In this document: positions 9,207 through 17,146 of the stretch, piece by piece
Layout: every line of letters begins with the position of its first letter
Numbering within the stretch: the stretch's first letter is position 1
NCBI RefSeq assembly: GCF_016937515.1
Contig: NZ_JAFHKM010000002.1
Coordinates: 558,001 to 622,000 of the forward strand
Direction: 5' to 3'
Source of the DNA: Cohnella algarum
GTDB lineage: Bacteria; Bacillota; Bacilli; Paenibacillales; Paenibacillaceae
DNA: 64,000 nt
Made by a program: the position numbers and the translations under genes
The notes under the pieces: generated by a model
What the model was told of the DNA's origin: nothing
Databases searched by the model: none
Seen by the model: only the letters and a program-made list of their open reading frames with translations

Positions 9207-10231
9207 GTAACGACCTCGGCCGCCCGCAGTTTCAATTGCTGAACGATGTCCTTCACTTTCTGGGACTGGCTTTTTTTGCAGATCAGCAAGAAATTGTCCT
9301 TCTCGACAATAATCAGGTCGTCCACGCCGATTAACGCCACGTTTCGATCCTGCTCCAAATAAACCAAATTTCCCGTCGAATCGATCAGCACTTCATCGGA
9401 AAACGTAATATTTCCGTTCTCGTCGGGCCTGTATTCGTCAAAAAACGAGTCGAAGCTTCCAAGGTCGTTCCACCTGACATCCATCGGCACGACGGAAACC
9501 CGTCTCGAACGTTCCATGACCCCGTAATCGATCGAAATGCCTGGCGTGTTTTCGTATTTTTGCTGAACGGACGGGAGGAGAAACGCATCGTAAACGTCGG
9601 GACAATGTTCCTTGAGCTCCTCCAAAAAAACGCCGGTTTGAAACGCGAAGATTCCGCTGTTCCATAGACAGCCTTCCAGGATCAGCTCCGCCGCCAGCGC
9701 TTCGGACGGCTTCTCCTTGAATTCCTCCACGCGGAATCCGATGAAATCGGGGTCTCCCGGCTTTATGTATCCATACCCGGAATGGGGCTTGCTTGGCTTG
9801 ATTCCGTAAATGACCAGCCGTTGATCAGTGAGCGGCAGGGACAATTCGATTCTATCCGCGAATTTCCGATCGTCCTCGATAATGTGATCCGAGGGGAGGA
9901 CCAGGGCCAATTGATTTCCTTTCGCGTGAATGTGCTGCGCAGCATAAGCGATCGCGGGCAACGTGTTTTTGCTCGATGGCTCGACCAGGACGTTCGGGGC
10001 CGGGATCCGGAACCCCATTTGCTCGATTTGCTGGTGTACGATTCCCGCATACGAGCGGTTTGTCACGACGTATACATTTTCAAGCGGGGCAAGCTTCAGA
10101 CAGCGGTCAACCGTCATTTGGAAAATCGTTTTCGGCATACCCTTCAATTTCACGAATTGTTTCGGGAAGTCGGAATGGCTTAACGGCCAAAGCCTCGTTC
10201 CGCTTCCTCCGGCTAGCAGGATGATGTTCAT
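9203..10231 (-). CDS. manC: Mannose-1-phosphate guanylyltransferase
   Basis: Makes GDP-mannose from mannose-1-phosphate and GTP. The N-terminal nucleotidyltransferase motif GGSGTRLWPLS follows at once after ATG 10231; the ORF could extend upstream to 10300, but that part crosses a terminator hairpin and has no similarity. VLPSDHII, VEPSSKNTLPAIA and EKPS are also present. At 342 aa it lacks the C-terminal phosphomannose isomerase domain of bifunctional ManC/AlgA. It is the first sugar gene after the EAR-like leader, so its expression would be the first to depend on antitermination. GDP-mannose points to mannose, or a sugar derived from it, in the polymer. Confidence 0.88.
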   Translation of the reverse strand: MNIILLAGGSGTRLWPLSHSDFPKQFVKLKGMPKTIFQMTVDRCLKLAPLENVYVVTNRSYAGIVHQQIEQMGFRIPAPNVLVEPSSKNTLPAIAYAAQHIHAKGNQLALVLPSDHIIEDDRKFADRIELSLPLTDQRLVIYGIKPSKPHSGYGYIKPGDPDFIGFRVEEFKEKPSEALAAELILEGCLWNSGIFAFQTGVFLEELKEHCPDVYDAFLLPSVQQKYENTPGISIDYGVMERSRRVSVVPMDVRWNDLGSFDSFFDEYRPDENGNITFSDEVLIDSTGNLVYLEQDRNVALIGVDDLIIVEKDNFLLICKKSQSQKVKDIVQQLKLRAAEVVT

Positions 10232-10255
10232 CTGTATCCACTCCGTAATTTTTAT

Positions 10256-10312
10256 AAAAAGCCTGACCTTTGTCTCCCTATCCTTGCAATAGAGCGGCAA
10301 AGGTCAAGCTTT
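10256..10312 (-). terminator. Intrinsic terminator/attenuator before manC
   Basis: On the minus strand AAGCTTGACCTTTG pairs with CAAAGGTCAGGCTT across a 25-nt loop, followed by TTTTTAT. The hairpin lies 25 nt before the manC start and after the first two genes of the operon. A terminator inside a polysaccharide operon needs read-through, which fits the structured RNA just upstream. Confidence 0.75.
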
Positions 10313-10319
10313 CCCAAAG

Positions 10320-10484
10320 AAAGGGATAATCGGGGCATTTAACCCCCCCTCACGTCATACCCTCGACGATAAACGTCTAAGGTCCGATGAACCCACAGCA
10401 TGACCGAGTACCTGCAGTGATAAAGGAGGCAGCAGGCTTTCCCTGATGGCCGCTTCCGCCATCCGCGTTCGCGAGAACCTAGCA
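10320..10484 (-). ncRNA. EAR-like (eps-associated) antitermination RNA candidate
   Basis: A 190-nt gap separates the tyrosine kinase gene from manC on the minus strand. It has several local helices: GATGG/CCATC around GGAAGC, CCTGC/GCAGG, GGTC/GACC and GACG-TTTAT-CGTC. In Bacillales the EAR element is a processive antitermination RNA lying within eps/capsule operons, between the kinase-type second gene and the third gene; position, size and the terminator directly downstream all match. The identification rests on position and structure; I could not run a covariance model. Confidence 0.6.
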
Positions 10485-10486
10485 AG

Positions 10487-11143
10487 CTATAAAATTTTTG
10501 AATATTTCGTCTTATTCAAAACCACGCCCAGTACGCGGGCATTCGCATGCTCAAGGGACTGCCTTACTTTTTTGAGCAATGCTTTTTTGGTCTTGCCTTG
10601 GCTTGCGACGATAAACACGCCGTCGCATAACGAACAGATTTTCAGGCCGTCGGTAACCGTCAGCAGCGGCGGCGAGTCGAACAGGACGATATCGAAGTGT
10701 TGCTTGATGTCTGAAATGAGGTCCGGCAAATATTCTGAAGCGAGCAGATCGGATGGATGCAAAGGCGTGATACCGGAAGTCATGACGGATAGCCTGGGGA
10801 TTTGGGTTGCCTGAATAACCGACTTCCATCCCTTTTCGTTCAATAACGCGTTCGTCAGACCGGATACATTGGAAAGCGAAAACAGGTGATGCAGGGACGG
10901 GTCTCTTATATCCCCGTCGATCAGAAGCGTTTTTTTCCCTTCTTGCGCATAGGCGACAGCCAGATTGGCAATCGTGGTCGACTTCCCGTCGCCGTTGCCG
11001 GGCGAAGTTACCATGATCGTTTTGACGGGATCCTCGCCGGATGCAAACTGGATATTCATTCGAAGAGCCCGATAAGCCTCGGATAAAGATGAGCTTGGGT
11101 TGCGGTGCACGATCAGTTTCGAATTAGCGGTTTGCGGCGGCAT
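10487..11143 (-). CDS. CpsD/CapB-family tyrosine kinase
   Basis: Cytoplasmic BY-kinase of about 218 aa that controls polysaccharide chain length with the Wzz-like partner. Walker A is SPGNGDGKST, Walker A' is LLIDGDIRDP and Walker B is IVLFDSPPLL. The C-terminus (NKTKYSKIL) has a single Tyr instead of the usual cluster. The start is taken at ATG 11143, with AGGTGA nine nt upstream; GTG 11155 is an in-frame alternative. It overlaps the chain-length gene by 20 nt. It corresponds in position to epsB of Bacillus. Confidence 0.88.
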   Translation of the reverse strand: MPPQTANSKLIVHRNPSSSLSEAYRALRMNIQFASGEDPVKTIMVTSPGNGDGKSTTIANLAVAYAQEGKKTLLIDGDIRDPSLHHLFSLSNVSGLTNALLNEKGWKSVIQATQIPRLSVMTSGITPLHPSDLLASEYLPDLISDIKQHFDIVLFDSPPLLTVTDGLKICSLCDGVFIVASQGKTKKALLKKVRQSLEHANARVLGVVLNKTKYSKIL

Positions 11144-11885
11144 ATGTCTGTTCACCTGCTTTGTGAGATGGTTGGGAAGGGAAATTGTTGCTCCTGCGAG
11201 GCTTCAAGTCCTTGCTGCGAATCACTTGAATGACGGACAAAGTCGGATAACCGACCGTTTTTTCGATATCGGCTTCCATTTTCACCGTATCGTCCAGGTA
11301 ATTGCGCAAAATGACAAAACCGATAGATATCATGCACGATAGAAGGAACGCCAGCACAACATTAAGCATCGGATTTGAAGCCAAATTGACGGGAGGAGCG
11401 TTCGGATCCGCCGGAGTGAGAATCGTTACGTTATCCAGCTTCATAATATTCGGAATTTCGCGGCGGAACGTTTCGGCCACCTCGTTGGTCAACCTGACGG
11501 CCGTTTGGTAATTCTCGTTGTAGACCGTCACCGTCATGATTTGCGAGTCTTCCGACGAGCCGGCCGCTACGGATCCCATCAGCTGCTTGCCGGTCATGTT
11601 CAAATCCGGATTGGCTTCGGCAACCTTGTTCAGGATGGCCTCGGACAAGATGATTTCTTTGTACGAGTTGATTAGCCGAATGTTCGTGTTGATCGAGTTA
11701 ATGTCGATCGAAGTGGTACCGTTGTTGGGATTGGCATAGTTAATAAGTAGTTTTGCAGAAGCCCGGTAGTATGGCGAAGCATTGTTGTAACTGTATAACG
11801 CGGTAGCAAGACATGAGATGATGACGACGAGTGCGATTAGCCACAGGTGTTTTCTGAGTAAGGCAAGTACTTCCTTTAATTCCAT
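11124..11885 (-). CDS. Wzz/YveK-like chain-length determinant, kinase modulator
   Basis: Membrane protein of 253 aa with transmembrane helices at about residues 14-34 and 174-196 and an extracytoplasmic domain between, the Wzz (PF02706) layout. The proline before TM2 lies in TPADPNAPPVNLASNP. The cytoplasmic C-terminal tail (after about residue 200) would activate the kinase encoded next. The ATG at 11885 has GGAGGATTAGGA just upstream. It is the first gene of the operon and corresponds to epsA. No kinase domain is fused. Confidence 0.87.
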   Translation of the reverse strand: MELKEVLALLRKHLWLIALVVIISCLATALYSYNNASPYYRASAKLLINYANPNNGTTSIDINSINTNIRLINSYKEIILSEAILNKVAEANPDLNMTGKQLMGSVAAGSSEDSQIMTVTVYNENYQTAVRLTNEVAETFRREIPNIMKLDNVTILTPADPNAPPVNLASNPMLNVVLAFLLSCMISIGFVILRNYLDDTVKMEADIEKTVGYPTLSVIQVIRSKDLKPRRSNNFPSQPSHKAGEQTYAAANR

Positions 11886-11967
11886 TCCTAATCCTCCGCT
11901 CGAAAAAAAGATTCAGCAATCTCGGCAGTTTTTTGTTACAATAAGGAACATTTCGGAGCTATTTATA

Positions 11968-11996
11968 AGATTATGATACAATTTGTAACTTGTCAA
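11968..11996 (-). promoter_or_regulatory. eps operon promoter with palindromic operator in the spacer
   Basis: On the minus strand TTGACA (11991-11996) and TAATCT (11968-11973) are separated by exactly 17 nt. The spacer, read on the plus strand as TGATACAATTTGTAACT (11974-11990), is a copy of the palindrome TGATAC-N5-GTATCA with two mismatches in the right arm. A bound protein would block RNA polymerase. The predicted leader to the Wzz-like start is about 75 nt. Confidence 0.75.
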
Positions 11997-12010
11997 CTGC
12001 TTTGCCGATC

Positions 12011-12925
12011 TTATCTTTCGTTTTTTTGAGAAACGAGCAGCGGCTCCGCTCTTTCGCGTTCAATGATTTCTTCCAGAGCTGTAAGCAGCGGATGACGGAG
12101 CTCGTGATTTTTAATCGCGAAATCCAGCGTCGTTAAAATGAATCCCAGCTTTTCGCCGACGTCGTACCGCTTTCCTTCGAATTCATAGGCGTATACCCCC
12201 TGGTCCTGGTTCAGCCTTTCGATCGCGTCCGTCAGCTGAATTTCGCCGCCCGCTCCGATTTCATGCTTTTCAAGGTAATGAAAAATATCCGGCGTCAATA
12301 CGTAGCGGCCGAGAATGGCCAAATTCGACGGCGCTTTTCCTCTCGCCGGCTTTTCTACGAATTTGTTCACCTGATAGAGTCGGCCGTTGGCAAGCAACGG
12401 GTCGACGATCCCGTACCGATAGGTCTCTTCGATCGGCACGGACTGAACGCCGATAACGGATTGCTGGAGCCGCTCGAATTGATCGACCAATTGCCGGATG
12501 CACGGAGTTTCGGCCTCTACGATGTCGTCGCCGAGCAAAACGGCAAACGGTTCGTCGCCGATGAATTTGCGGGCGCACCAAATGGCATGGCCCAATCCTT
12601 TCGCTTCTTTTTGACGTATGTAATGGATCTCGACCTTGGAGGACTTGATCACTTCGCCAAGCAAATCGACTTTTCCCTTTTGCATCAGCATTTGCTCGAG
12701 CTCGAACGCGTTGTCGAAATGATCCTCGATGGCCCTCTTGCCTTTTCCCGTGACGATAATGATATCCTCGATGCCGGAATTGATCGCTTCTTCGACAATG
12801 TATTGAATAGTCGGCTTGTTGACGATCGGAAGCATTTCTTTCGGCATCGCTTTGGTCGCGGGCAGAAACCGGGTTCCCATTCCAGCGGCGGGTATAATCG
12901 CTTTTCGAACTGTTCTCATCCTCAT
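12011..12925 (-). CDS. galU: UTP-glucose-1-phosphate uridylyltransferase
   Basis: Makes UDP-glucose from UTP and glucose-1-phosphate. The protein of 304 aa starts (M)[21 protein letters not shown], the nucleotide-binding loop, followed by [21 protein letters not shown] and [10 protein letters not shown], all standard for GalU. Two in-frame ATGs (12925 and 12919) are possible; AAGGATGG suits either. It lies downstream of its own promoter region, is followed by 125 nt before the eps operon, and feeds the UDP-glucose dehydrogenase. Palindromic operators lie in its promoter region. Confidence 0.92.
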   Translation of the reverse strand: MRMRTVRKAIIPAAGMGTRFLPATKAMPKEMLPIVNKPTIQYIVEEAINSGIEDIIIVTGKGKRAIEDHFDNAFELEQMLMQKGKVDLLGEVIKSSKVEIHYIRQKEAKGLGHAIWCARKFIGDEPFAVLLGDDIVEAETPCIRQLVDQFERLQQSVIGVQSVPIEETYRYGIVDPLLANGRLYQVNKFVEKPARGKAPSNLAILGRYVLTPDIFHYLEKHEIGAGGEIQLTDAIERLNQDQGVYAYEFEGKRYDVGEKLGFILTTLDFAIKNHELRHPLLTALEEIIERERAEPLLVSQKNER

Positions 12926-12948
12926 CCATCCTTTTTATTGAAGTGGCA

Positions 12949-13008
12949 TGATACAATTCGTATCACTTTTATACGTTCACAATACGATGTGTATTCGCTT
13001 ACTGTCAA
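12949..13008 (-). promoter_or_regulatory. galU promoter region with two palindromic operators
   Basis: TGATACAATTCGTATCA at 12949-12965 is a perfect inverted repeat (6-nt arms, 5-nt centre) 24 nt from the galU start. A second, AATAC-GATGT-GTATT at 12981-12995, has the same 5-nt centre. On the minus strand a perfect -35 TTGACA (13003-13008) is followed 17-18 nt later by a weak -10 (TATTGT) that overlaps the second palindrome. Confidence 0.65.
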
Positions 13009-13098
13009 TGCCTTTTTTCATTTCTTTTTTCATAAACTTTCGGCTTCCGCGCTGGAAAAGGATTGTAAGGGTTTACAGCATATTCCGTAAACTTTATC

Positions 13099-13169
13099 TG
13101 AAACATATTGTATCTTTTTCTGTAAAAAATGATACGTACCGTTGCATATTGTTTGATTTTCTGTATAAT
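13099..13169 (+). promoter_or_regulatory. Lasso cluster promoter with two palindromic operators
   Basis: TTGCAT (13142-13147) and TATAAT (13164-13169) are 16 nt apart, a good sigma-A promoter about 40 nt before the cyclase start. TGAAACATATTGTATCT (13099-13115) and TGATACGTACCGTTGCA (13130-13146) are copies of the TGATAC-N5-GTATCA palindrome with two mismatches each; the second overlaps the -35 box. Confidence 0.7.
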
Positions 13170-13210
13170 TTAATCCATGAGTAATGTCGGACTCTGTTCG
13201 AGGAGGCATC

Positions 13211-15163
13211 ATGAGTTTAATTGCCGGTGTCGTAAAAACGGACCAAGCTGTCGATTTTCCGGCAGATGACGGACTTCGCCTCATGCAGGCGATGCGCAAC
13301 TATCCCGCCGACGATTCGCGGGTCTGGCACGACCGTTTCGCGTTTCTCGGTTGCCATGCTCAGCGGGTGACTCCCGAATCGGTTCATGAAGTTTTGCCTC
13401 TATATAAAGAAGAACTCCGATTGGCCATTACGGCGGACGCCTTCCTGGACAACCGGGATGAATTGTGCGACAGGCTGCGGATCCCTTTTCCCCTTCGAAA
13501 CGGAATGTCCGACAGCGAGCTGATTTTGCTGGCTTACGAAAAATGGGGAGAAGATTCCGCCAAATTTTTGCTCGGCGACTTTGCCTTCGTCATTTGGGAT
13601 GCGGACAAACGCCAGCTGTTCGGCTCGCGGGATTTGACCGGCAGCCGGACGCTGTACTACGCTTTCGGACGGAAACGGGAAAAGTTCGTCTTTTGTTCCG
13701 CCGTCGCGCCGATGTTTTCCGTTCCGGGCATCGAGAGGGAGCTTGACCGCGACTGGCTGGCCGACTTTCTGGCTCTCCCTACGGCTCTCGACTCGACCGA
13801 TCCCGGCTCAACCGCTTATCGGCACATCGGCCAGATCCCGCCGGGGCACTCCTTCACCCTGAGAAACGGCAGGCTCTCGCTTACCCGATACGGGTCGTTG
13901 GTATCCGAAGAACGGCTGAACCTGAGCTCCGACGGGGAATACGAGGAAGCGTTTCGCGACGTGTTCGGCAAGGCGGTTTCCGCCAGGCTTCGGACGCACA
14001 AACAGGTCGGAGCTACGCTTAGCGGGGGACTCGATTCCGGAAGCGTCGCGAGCTTCGCGGCCATGGCGCTGCGGCATGAGGGAAAGACGCTTTATACCTA
14101 CAGCTCGGTGCCCGCGCCCGACTTCAAGCCGTGGACGGCTCCTCACATGGTCCCCGACGAGCGGCCGTTCATCCGGGAGACGGTCCGGCATGTCGGCAAC
14201 ATTCGGGACCGCTACCTGAATTGCCCCGGACGGAGCCCGTATTCGGAAATCGACGAGTGGCTTCGGATGCTGGAGATGCCGTATAAATTTTTCGAAAACT
14301 CCTTCTGGATAAAAGAAGTTTTCGAATCGGCCCGTTCGGAAGGGATCGGCGTGCTGCTGACGGGGGCCAAGGGAAACAACACCGTATCCTGGGGCTCCGC
14401 GGCGCAATACTGCGTTTTTCTGCTGAAAAAGTGGCAGTGGATTCGCTTCTATCGGCAAGCCACCCTGCTCAGCAAGCAGATGAAAATGCGCAGATCGCGG
14501 CTCTTCCCCAAGATCGGCATGCTGGCCGCTCCCTTTCCAGGCGGCTTTCCGTTCTCCGGAGCAAAGCCGGAGCGGACGTTTCCGTCCATGATTCATCCGG
14601 ACTTCGCGGCGAAAACCCAAGTGTTCGAAAAGAAGGGCGAGCTGTTCGGCCGACTCGAGAACCCCAACGAGAGCATGCTGGAGGAACGGCAAAATTACTT
14701 GGGCAACCTGGCCCTGCTGAGCATGCAGGGCATGTCGGGCGCCAAGCTTTCGCTTCGCTACGGACTGTGGGAACGCGATCCGACGTCCGACCCGAGGGTC
14801 GTTCGTTTCTGCTTGTCCGTTCCGATCGAGCAGTATGTTCTGAACGGGGTCGGACGCTCGTTGATCCGCAGGGCAACCGAGCGGTACTTGCCCGACAAGA
14901 TTCGGCTGAATATGCGCTTCAAAGGCGTGCAAGCGACGGACTGGGTTCACCGGATGCTGCCGAGCTGGCCGGAATTTGTCCGGGAAGCGAAGGCGATTGG
15001 CGACAGCGCGATTGCGGCCGAGTGCTTAAACGTCTCTCAAATTCGAAGCTCGCTGGTCAAACTGGAGGCGCAGCCGCCAAAGCCCGAGCTTGCCGTAGAC
15101 CCCGACATGAAATTGGTCATGCGCGGCCTGATTGTGAACCGGTTTTTGAAAAGCTTCGAATAA
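13211..15163 (+). CDS. Lasso peptide cyclase (asparagine synthetase-like C protein)
   Basis: Adenylates the ring Asp side chain of the precursor and closes the macrolactam with the core N-terminus. The protein of 650 aa has an N-terminal Ntn-like domain that starts MSLIAGVV, so the Cys2 nucleophile of true glutamine-dependent asparagine synthetases is missing, as known for lasso C proteins. The ATP-pyrophosphatase loop LSGGLDSGSVA is at residues 270-280. ATG 13211 is preferred over ATG 13184 because GAGGAGG ends 4 nt before it and the known family start (MxxIAG) falls there. It is the first gene of the cluster and ends 25 nt before the precursor. Housekeeping asparagine synthesis is unlikely given the missing Cys and the B1/B2/ABC genes downstream. 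Confidence 0.9.
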   Translation: MSLIAGVVKTDQAVDFPADDGLRLMQAMRNYPADDSRVWHDRFAFLGCHAQRVTPESVHEVLPLYKEELRLAITADAFLDNRDELCDRLRIPFPLRNGMSDSELILLAYEKWGEDSAKFLLGDFAFVIWDADKRQLFGSRDLTGSRTLYYAFGRKREKFVFCSAVAPMFSVPGIERELDRDWLADFLALPTALDSTDPGSTAYRHIGQIPPGHSFTLRNGRLSLTRYGSLVSEERLNLSSDGEYEEAFRDVFGKAVSARLRTHKQVGATLSGGLDSGSVASFAAMALRHEGKTLYTYSSVPAPDFKPWTAPHMVPDERPFIRETVRHVGNIRDRYLNCPGRSPYSEIDEWLRMLEMPYKFFENSFWIKEVFESARSEGIGVLLTGAKGNNTVSWGSAAQYCVFLLKKWQWIRFYRQATLLSKQMKMRRSRLFPKIGMLAAPFPGGFPFSGAKPERTFPSMIHPDFAAKTQVFEKKGELFGRLENPNESMLEERQNYLGNLALLSMQGMSGAKLSLRYGLWERDPTSDPRVVRFCLSVPIEQYVLNGVGRSLIRRATERYLPDKIRLNMRFKGVQATDWVHRMLPSWPEFVREAKAIGDSAIAAECLNVSQIRSSLVKLEAQPPKPELAVDPDMKLVMRGLIVNRFLKSFE

Positions 15164-15188
15164 ATTAGCGTGAAAGGAGGTGAAATCG

Positions 15189-15362
15189 ATGAAAAAAATG
15201 TGGAAAGAGCCGCAAATAGAAGTACTTAACGTTCGGGAAACGATGCTTGGAACGGGTTCGACGAATGTGGACTGGGTTTGGGTTGGTTCCCAACTCGACG
15301 CCGATCTCTATGACGACGGTCAGCAGACGGGCGGCAACACCGGTCCTATTCTGGCTTCCTAA
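15189..15362 (+). CDS. Lasso peptide precursor, paeninodin-like, 38-residue core
   Basis: Protein of 57 aa. ATG 15189 lies 8 nt after AAGGAGG; the in-frame GTG at 15180 overlaps the ribosome site and is rejected. The leader MKKMWKEPQIEVLNVRETM has the conserved aromatic-x-x-Pro-x-hydrophobic element that binds the B1 protein, and Thr18 at the -2 position used by lasso leader peptidases. Cleavage after Met19 gives a core starting LGTGSTNVD, with Asp at core position 9, the same xGxG(x4)D pattern as paeninodin. The tail begins WVWVGSQLDADLYDD and ends GNTGPILAS, so the C-terminal residue is Ser, as in paeninodin. At 38 residues the core is much longer than typical (15-26) lasso cores, and Leu1 is uncommon. 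Confidence 0.88.
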   Translation: MKKMWKEPQIEVLNVRETMLGTGSTNVDWVWVGSQLDADLYDDGQQTGGNTGPILAS

Positions 15363-15383
15363 TCGTAGTTTCTAAGCTTCAAG

Positions 15384-15419
15384 CGGCCCTTATGCCTTCA
15401 GTTTTCGGGATAAGGGCCG
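15384..15419 (+). terminator. Stem-loop between precursor and kinase genes
   Basis: CGGCCCTTAT pairs perfectly with ATAAGGGCCG across a 16-nt loop, 22 nt after the precursor stop. The following bases (TCTATTTC) make only a poor U-tract, so it should act as a partial terminator or an mRNA 3'-end stabiliser. This would keep the precursor transcript in excess over the enzyme genes. Confidence 0.6.
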
Positions 15420-15443
15420 TCTATTTCATGACCGACTGAGGCG

Positions 15444-16388
15444 GTGGTATTCATTCGTTTCGAACCTAAATTCCGCTATACCGCTTTCGGCTTCCGGATC
15501 GCCAGCGAGATCGAGTTTCCGGAGCTGCTTCCCGGTTCCGACCGCGGCCCTGCGGATATCGAAATCGGAATGGCCGATCTACTGGACGCATGGAAGGAAG
15601 AGGAAACGGCCAATCGCATTTATCGGGTCAAGGATAACCGGGTTCTTTTTCATTTTCCCGACGTCGCCATCGCTTCGATCAGCGACGGCCGTAAAATCGG
15701 CGTTTGCCCGCTGCCCGGCGTCGACGAACGACTCGTTCGCCTTTACATACTCGGGAGCTGCATGGGAGCCGTTCTGTTTCAAAAAAGGATTCTTCCGCTT
15801 CACGGCAGCGCAATCGTGATCGGAGGCAGAGCCTACGCGATCGTCGGAAATTCGGGCGCCGGAAAATCCACGCTCGCGGCTGCCTTCGTCGAACGAGGGT
15901 ATTCCCTCCTGACCGACGACGTCATTGCGGTTTCCGTTTTGCCGGAAGCCGGAGGCGTTCCGCACGTCATTCCGGCTTATCCGCAGCAGAAGCTATGGCA
16001 AGAAAGCATCTCCTTGCTTGAGATCCAGGCAAGCGAATATCGTCCTTTATGGAACAAAGCGGACAAATTCGGCATTCCCGTCGTTTCGAAATTCGCGAGC
16101 GAGCCGATCCCGCTGGCGGGAATTTTCGAGTTGACGGCGGCCAAGCAATCGGGCGTGCAGCTGCATCCCGTCGAACGCCTCGAAAGCTTGCCGCTATTGC
16201 GTTACCATACGTACCGCAACTTTTTGATCGCTCCCTTGCATCTGGAGCAATGGCACTTCGACGCGTCGGTCGCGATCGCGCGCGCGACTCCGATTTACCG
16301 GCTGACTCGTTCTTCCGGCGAATATACCCTGCACGAGCTGCCGGGCCGCATTCTTCAAACCGTCGAAAAGGAGAGTATCGTGTTATGA
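15444..16388 (+). CDS. HPr kinase-like lasso precursor serine kinase
   Basis: Protein of 314 aa with an HprK/P-type P-loop, GNSGAGKST at residues 135-143, a His-Gly-Ser just before it (LPLHGSAIVIGG) and LTDDVIAV after it, as in the C-terminal domain of HPr kinase. The paeninodin cluster encodes a homologue (PadeK) that phosphorylates the C-terminal Ser of the precursor; the precursor here also ends in Ser. True HprK usually also has a regulatory N-terminal domain and sits with lgt/ppaX, which is not the case here. The start is GTG 15444, the first possible codon after an in-frame stop, but its ribosome site (GAGG) is very close. The stop overlaps the next start in ATGA. Confidence 0.85.
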   Translation: MVFIRFEPKFRYTAFGFRIASEIEFPELLPGSDRGPADIEIGMADLLDAWKEEETANRIYRVKDNRVLFHFPDVAIASISDGRKIGVCPLPGVDERLVRLYILGSCMGAVLFQKRILPLHGSAIVIGGRAYAIVGNSGAGKSTLAAAFVERGYSLLTDDVIAVSVLPEAGGVPHVIPAYPQQKLWQESISLLEIQASEYRPLWNKADKFGIPVVSKFASEPIPLAGIFELTAAKQSGVQLHPVERLESLPLLRYHTYRNFLIAPLHLEQWHFDASVAIARATPIYRLTRSSGEYTLHELPGRILQTVEKESIVL

Positions 16389-16675
16389 AGGACCTTGCCG
16401 CAATACAGCCGGACACCACGGTTTGCCAGGTTCAAGGGCACGTGACGAGCGATATGTCCGGCGAAAAAGTGATGATGAGCATCCGGAACGGCAACTACTA
16501 CAACCTGGGGGAAACGGGGGGAAGGATTTGGGAGCTCCTTCAAACCCCGACGACGGTCAGACGCATTGTCGATACCCTCGTTCAGGAATACGACGTTGAT
16601 CCGCTGTCATGCGAGCAGCATGTGATTTCCTTCCTGCAGCGTCTTGTCGACGAACAGCTGATTCAAGCGGAGTAA
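16385..16675 (+). CDS. PqqD-like RiPP recognition element (lasso B1)
   Basis: Protein of 96 aa that binds the leader of the precursor and hands it to the peptidase. It has the PqqD-family wing: a beta part (SGEKVMMSIRNGNYYNLGETGGRIWELL) in two strands, then three helices (TVRRIVDTLVQEY; CEQHVISFLQRLVDEQLI). ATG 16385 overlaps the kinase stop in ATGA. The leader-peptidase gene follows after 6 nt. B1 and B2 are separate proteins here, the usual arrangement in Bacillota lasso clusters. Confidence 0.88.
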   Translation: MKDLAAIQPDTTVCQVQGHVTSDMSGEKVMMSIRNGNYYNLGETGGRIWELLQTPTTVRRIVDTLVQEYDVDPLSCEQHVISFLQRLVDEQLIQAE

Positions 16676-16681
16676 ACGGCA

Positions 16682-17146
16682 ATGAGGAAATGGAAAAAGT
16701 TTCTCTCCCTTCGCTCCGATAAAAAGAAGCTTCTGTTGGAAGCCCTTCTCTACTTGGGCTGGGCCCGCATCCTGAAGGCGCTGCCCTTTTCGCGGGTCGC
16801 GCCGATGCTGGGGGAGCCGATGACGGAAACCTCCTACGACCGCAACCTCGCGAACGAAAGGATCGCCCTGCAAATATCCCAGGCGATTCGGGTCGCCAGC
16901 AAGCATACGTGGTGGGAAAGCAAGTGCCTGGTTTCGGCGATCGCCGGCATGAAAATGCTGCAGCGGCGGCGAATCGGCAGCACGCTTTATATGGGAACGG
17001 CCCGGGACCCATCGGGCAAATTGGTGGCGCACGCCTGGCTCCGCAGCGGCGGACTGATTCTTACCGGAGCCGGAGGGCTGGAGCAGTATACCGTTGTCGC
17101 CAAATTCGGCCAACGGATGCCGGAAACGAAAGGGATTCCCACATGA
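16682..17146 (+). CDS. Lasso leader peptidase (transglutaminase-like B2)
   Basis: Cysteine protease of 154 aa that cuts the leader from the precursor before ring closure. Cys82 lies in WWESKCLVSAIAGM and His117 in LVAHAWLRSGG, the spacing expected of the Transglut_core3 fold; the acidic third residue is not obvious. The start has AAGCGGAGTAAACGGCA upstream and the stop overlaps the ABC transporter start in ATGA (17143-17146). A basic, amphipathic N-terminus (RKWKKFLSLRSDKKK) may contact the membrane or the transporter. Confidence 0.88.
   Translation: MRKWKKFLSLRSDKKKLLLEALLYLGWARILKALPFSRVAPMLGEPMTETSYDRNLANERIALQISQAIRVASKHTWWESKCLVSAIAGMKMLQRRRIGSTLYMGTARDPSGKLVAHAWLRSGGLILTGAGGLEQYTVVAKFGQRMPETKGIPT

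Noticed and set aside
13184..13210. Upstream start for the lasso cyclase
   Set aside because: GAGGAGG lies just before ATG 13211, and the family N-terminus begins there.
13211..15163. Housekeeping asparagine synthetase
   Set aside because: The Cys2 nucleophile is missing and the gene heads a precursor/B1/B2/ABC cluster.
15444..16388. Genuine HPr kinase/phosphorylase of carbon catabolite control
   Set aside because: It lacks the usual gene neighbours and sits between the lasso precursor and B1 with an ATGA overlap; the paeninodin kinase is the closer model.
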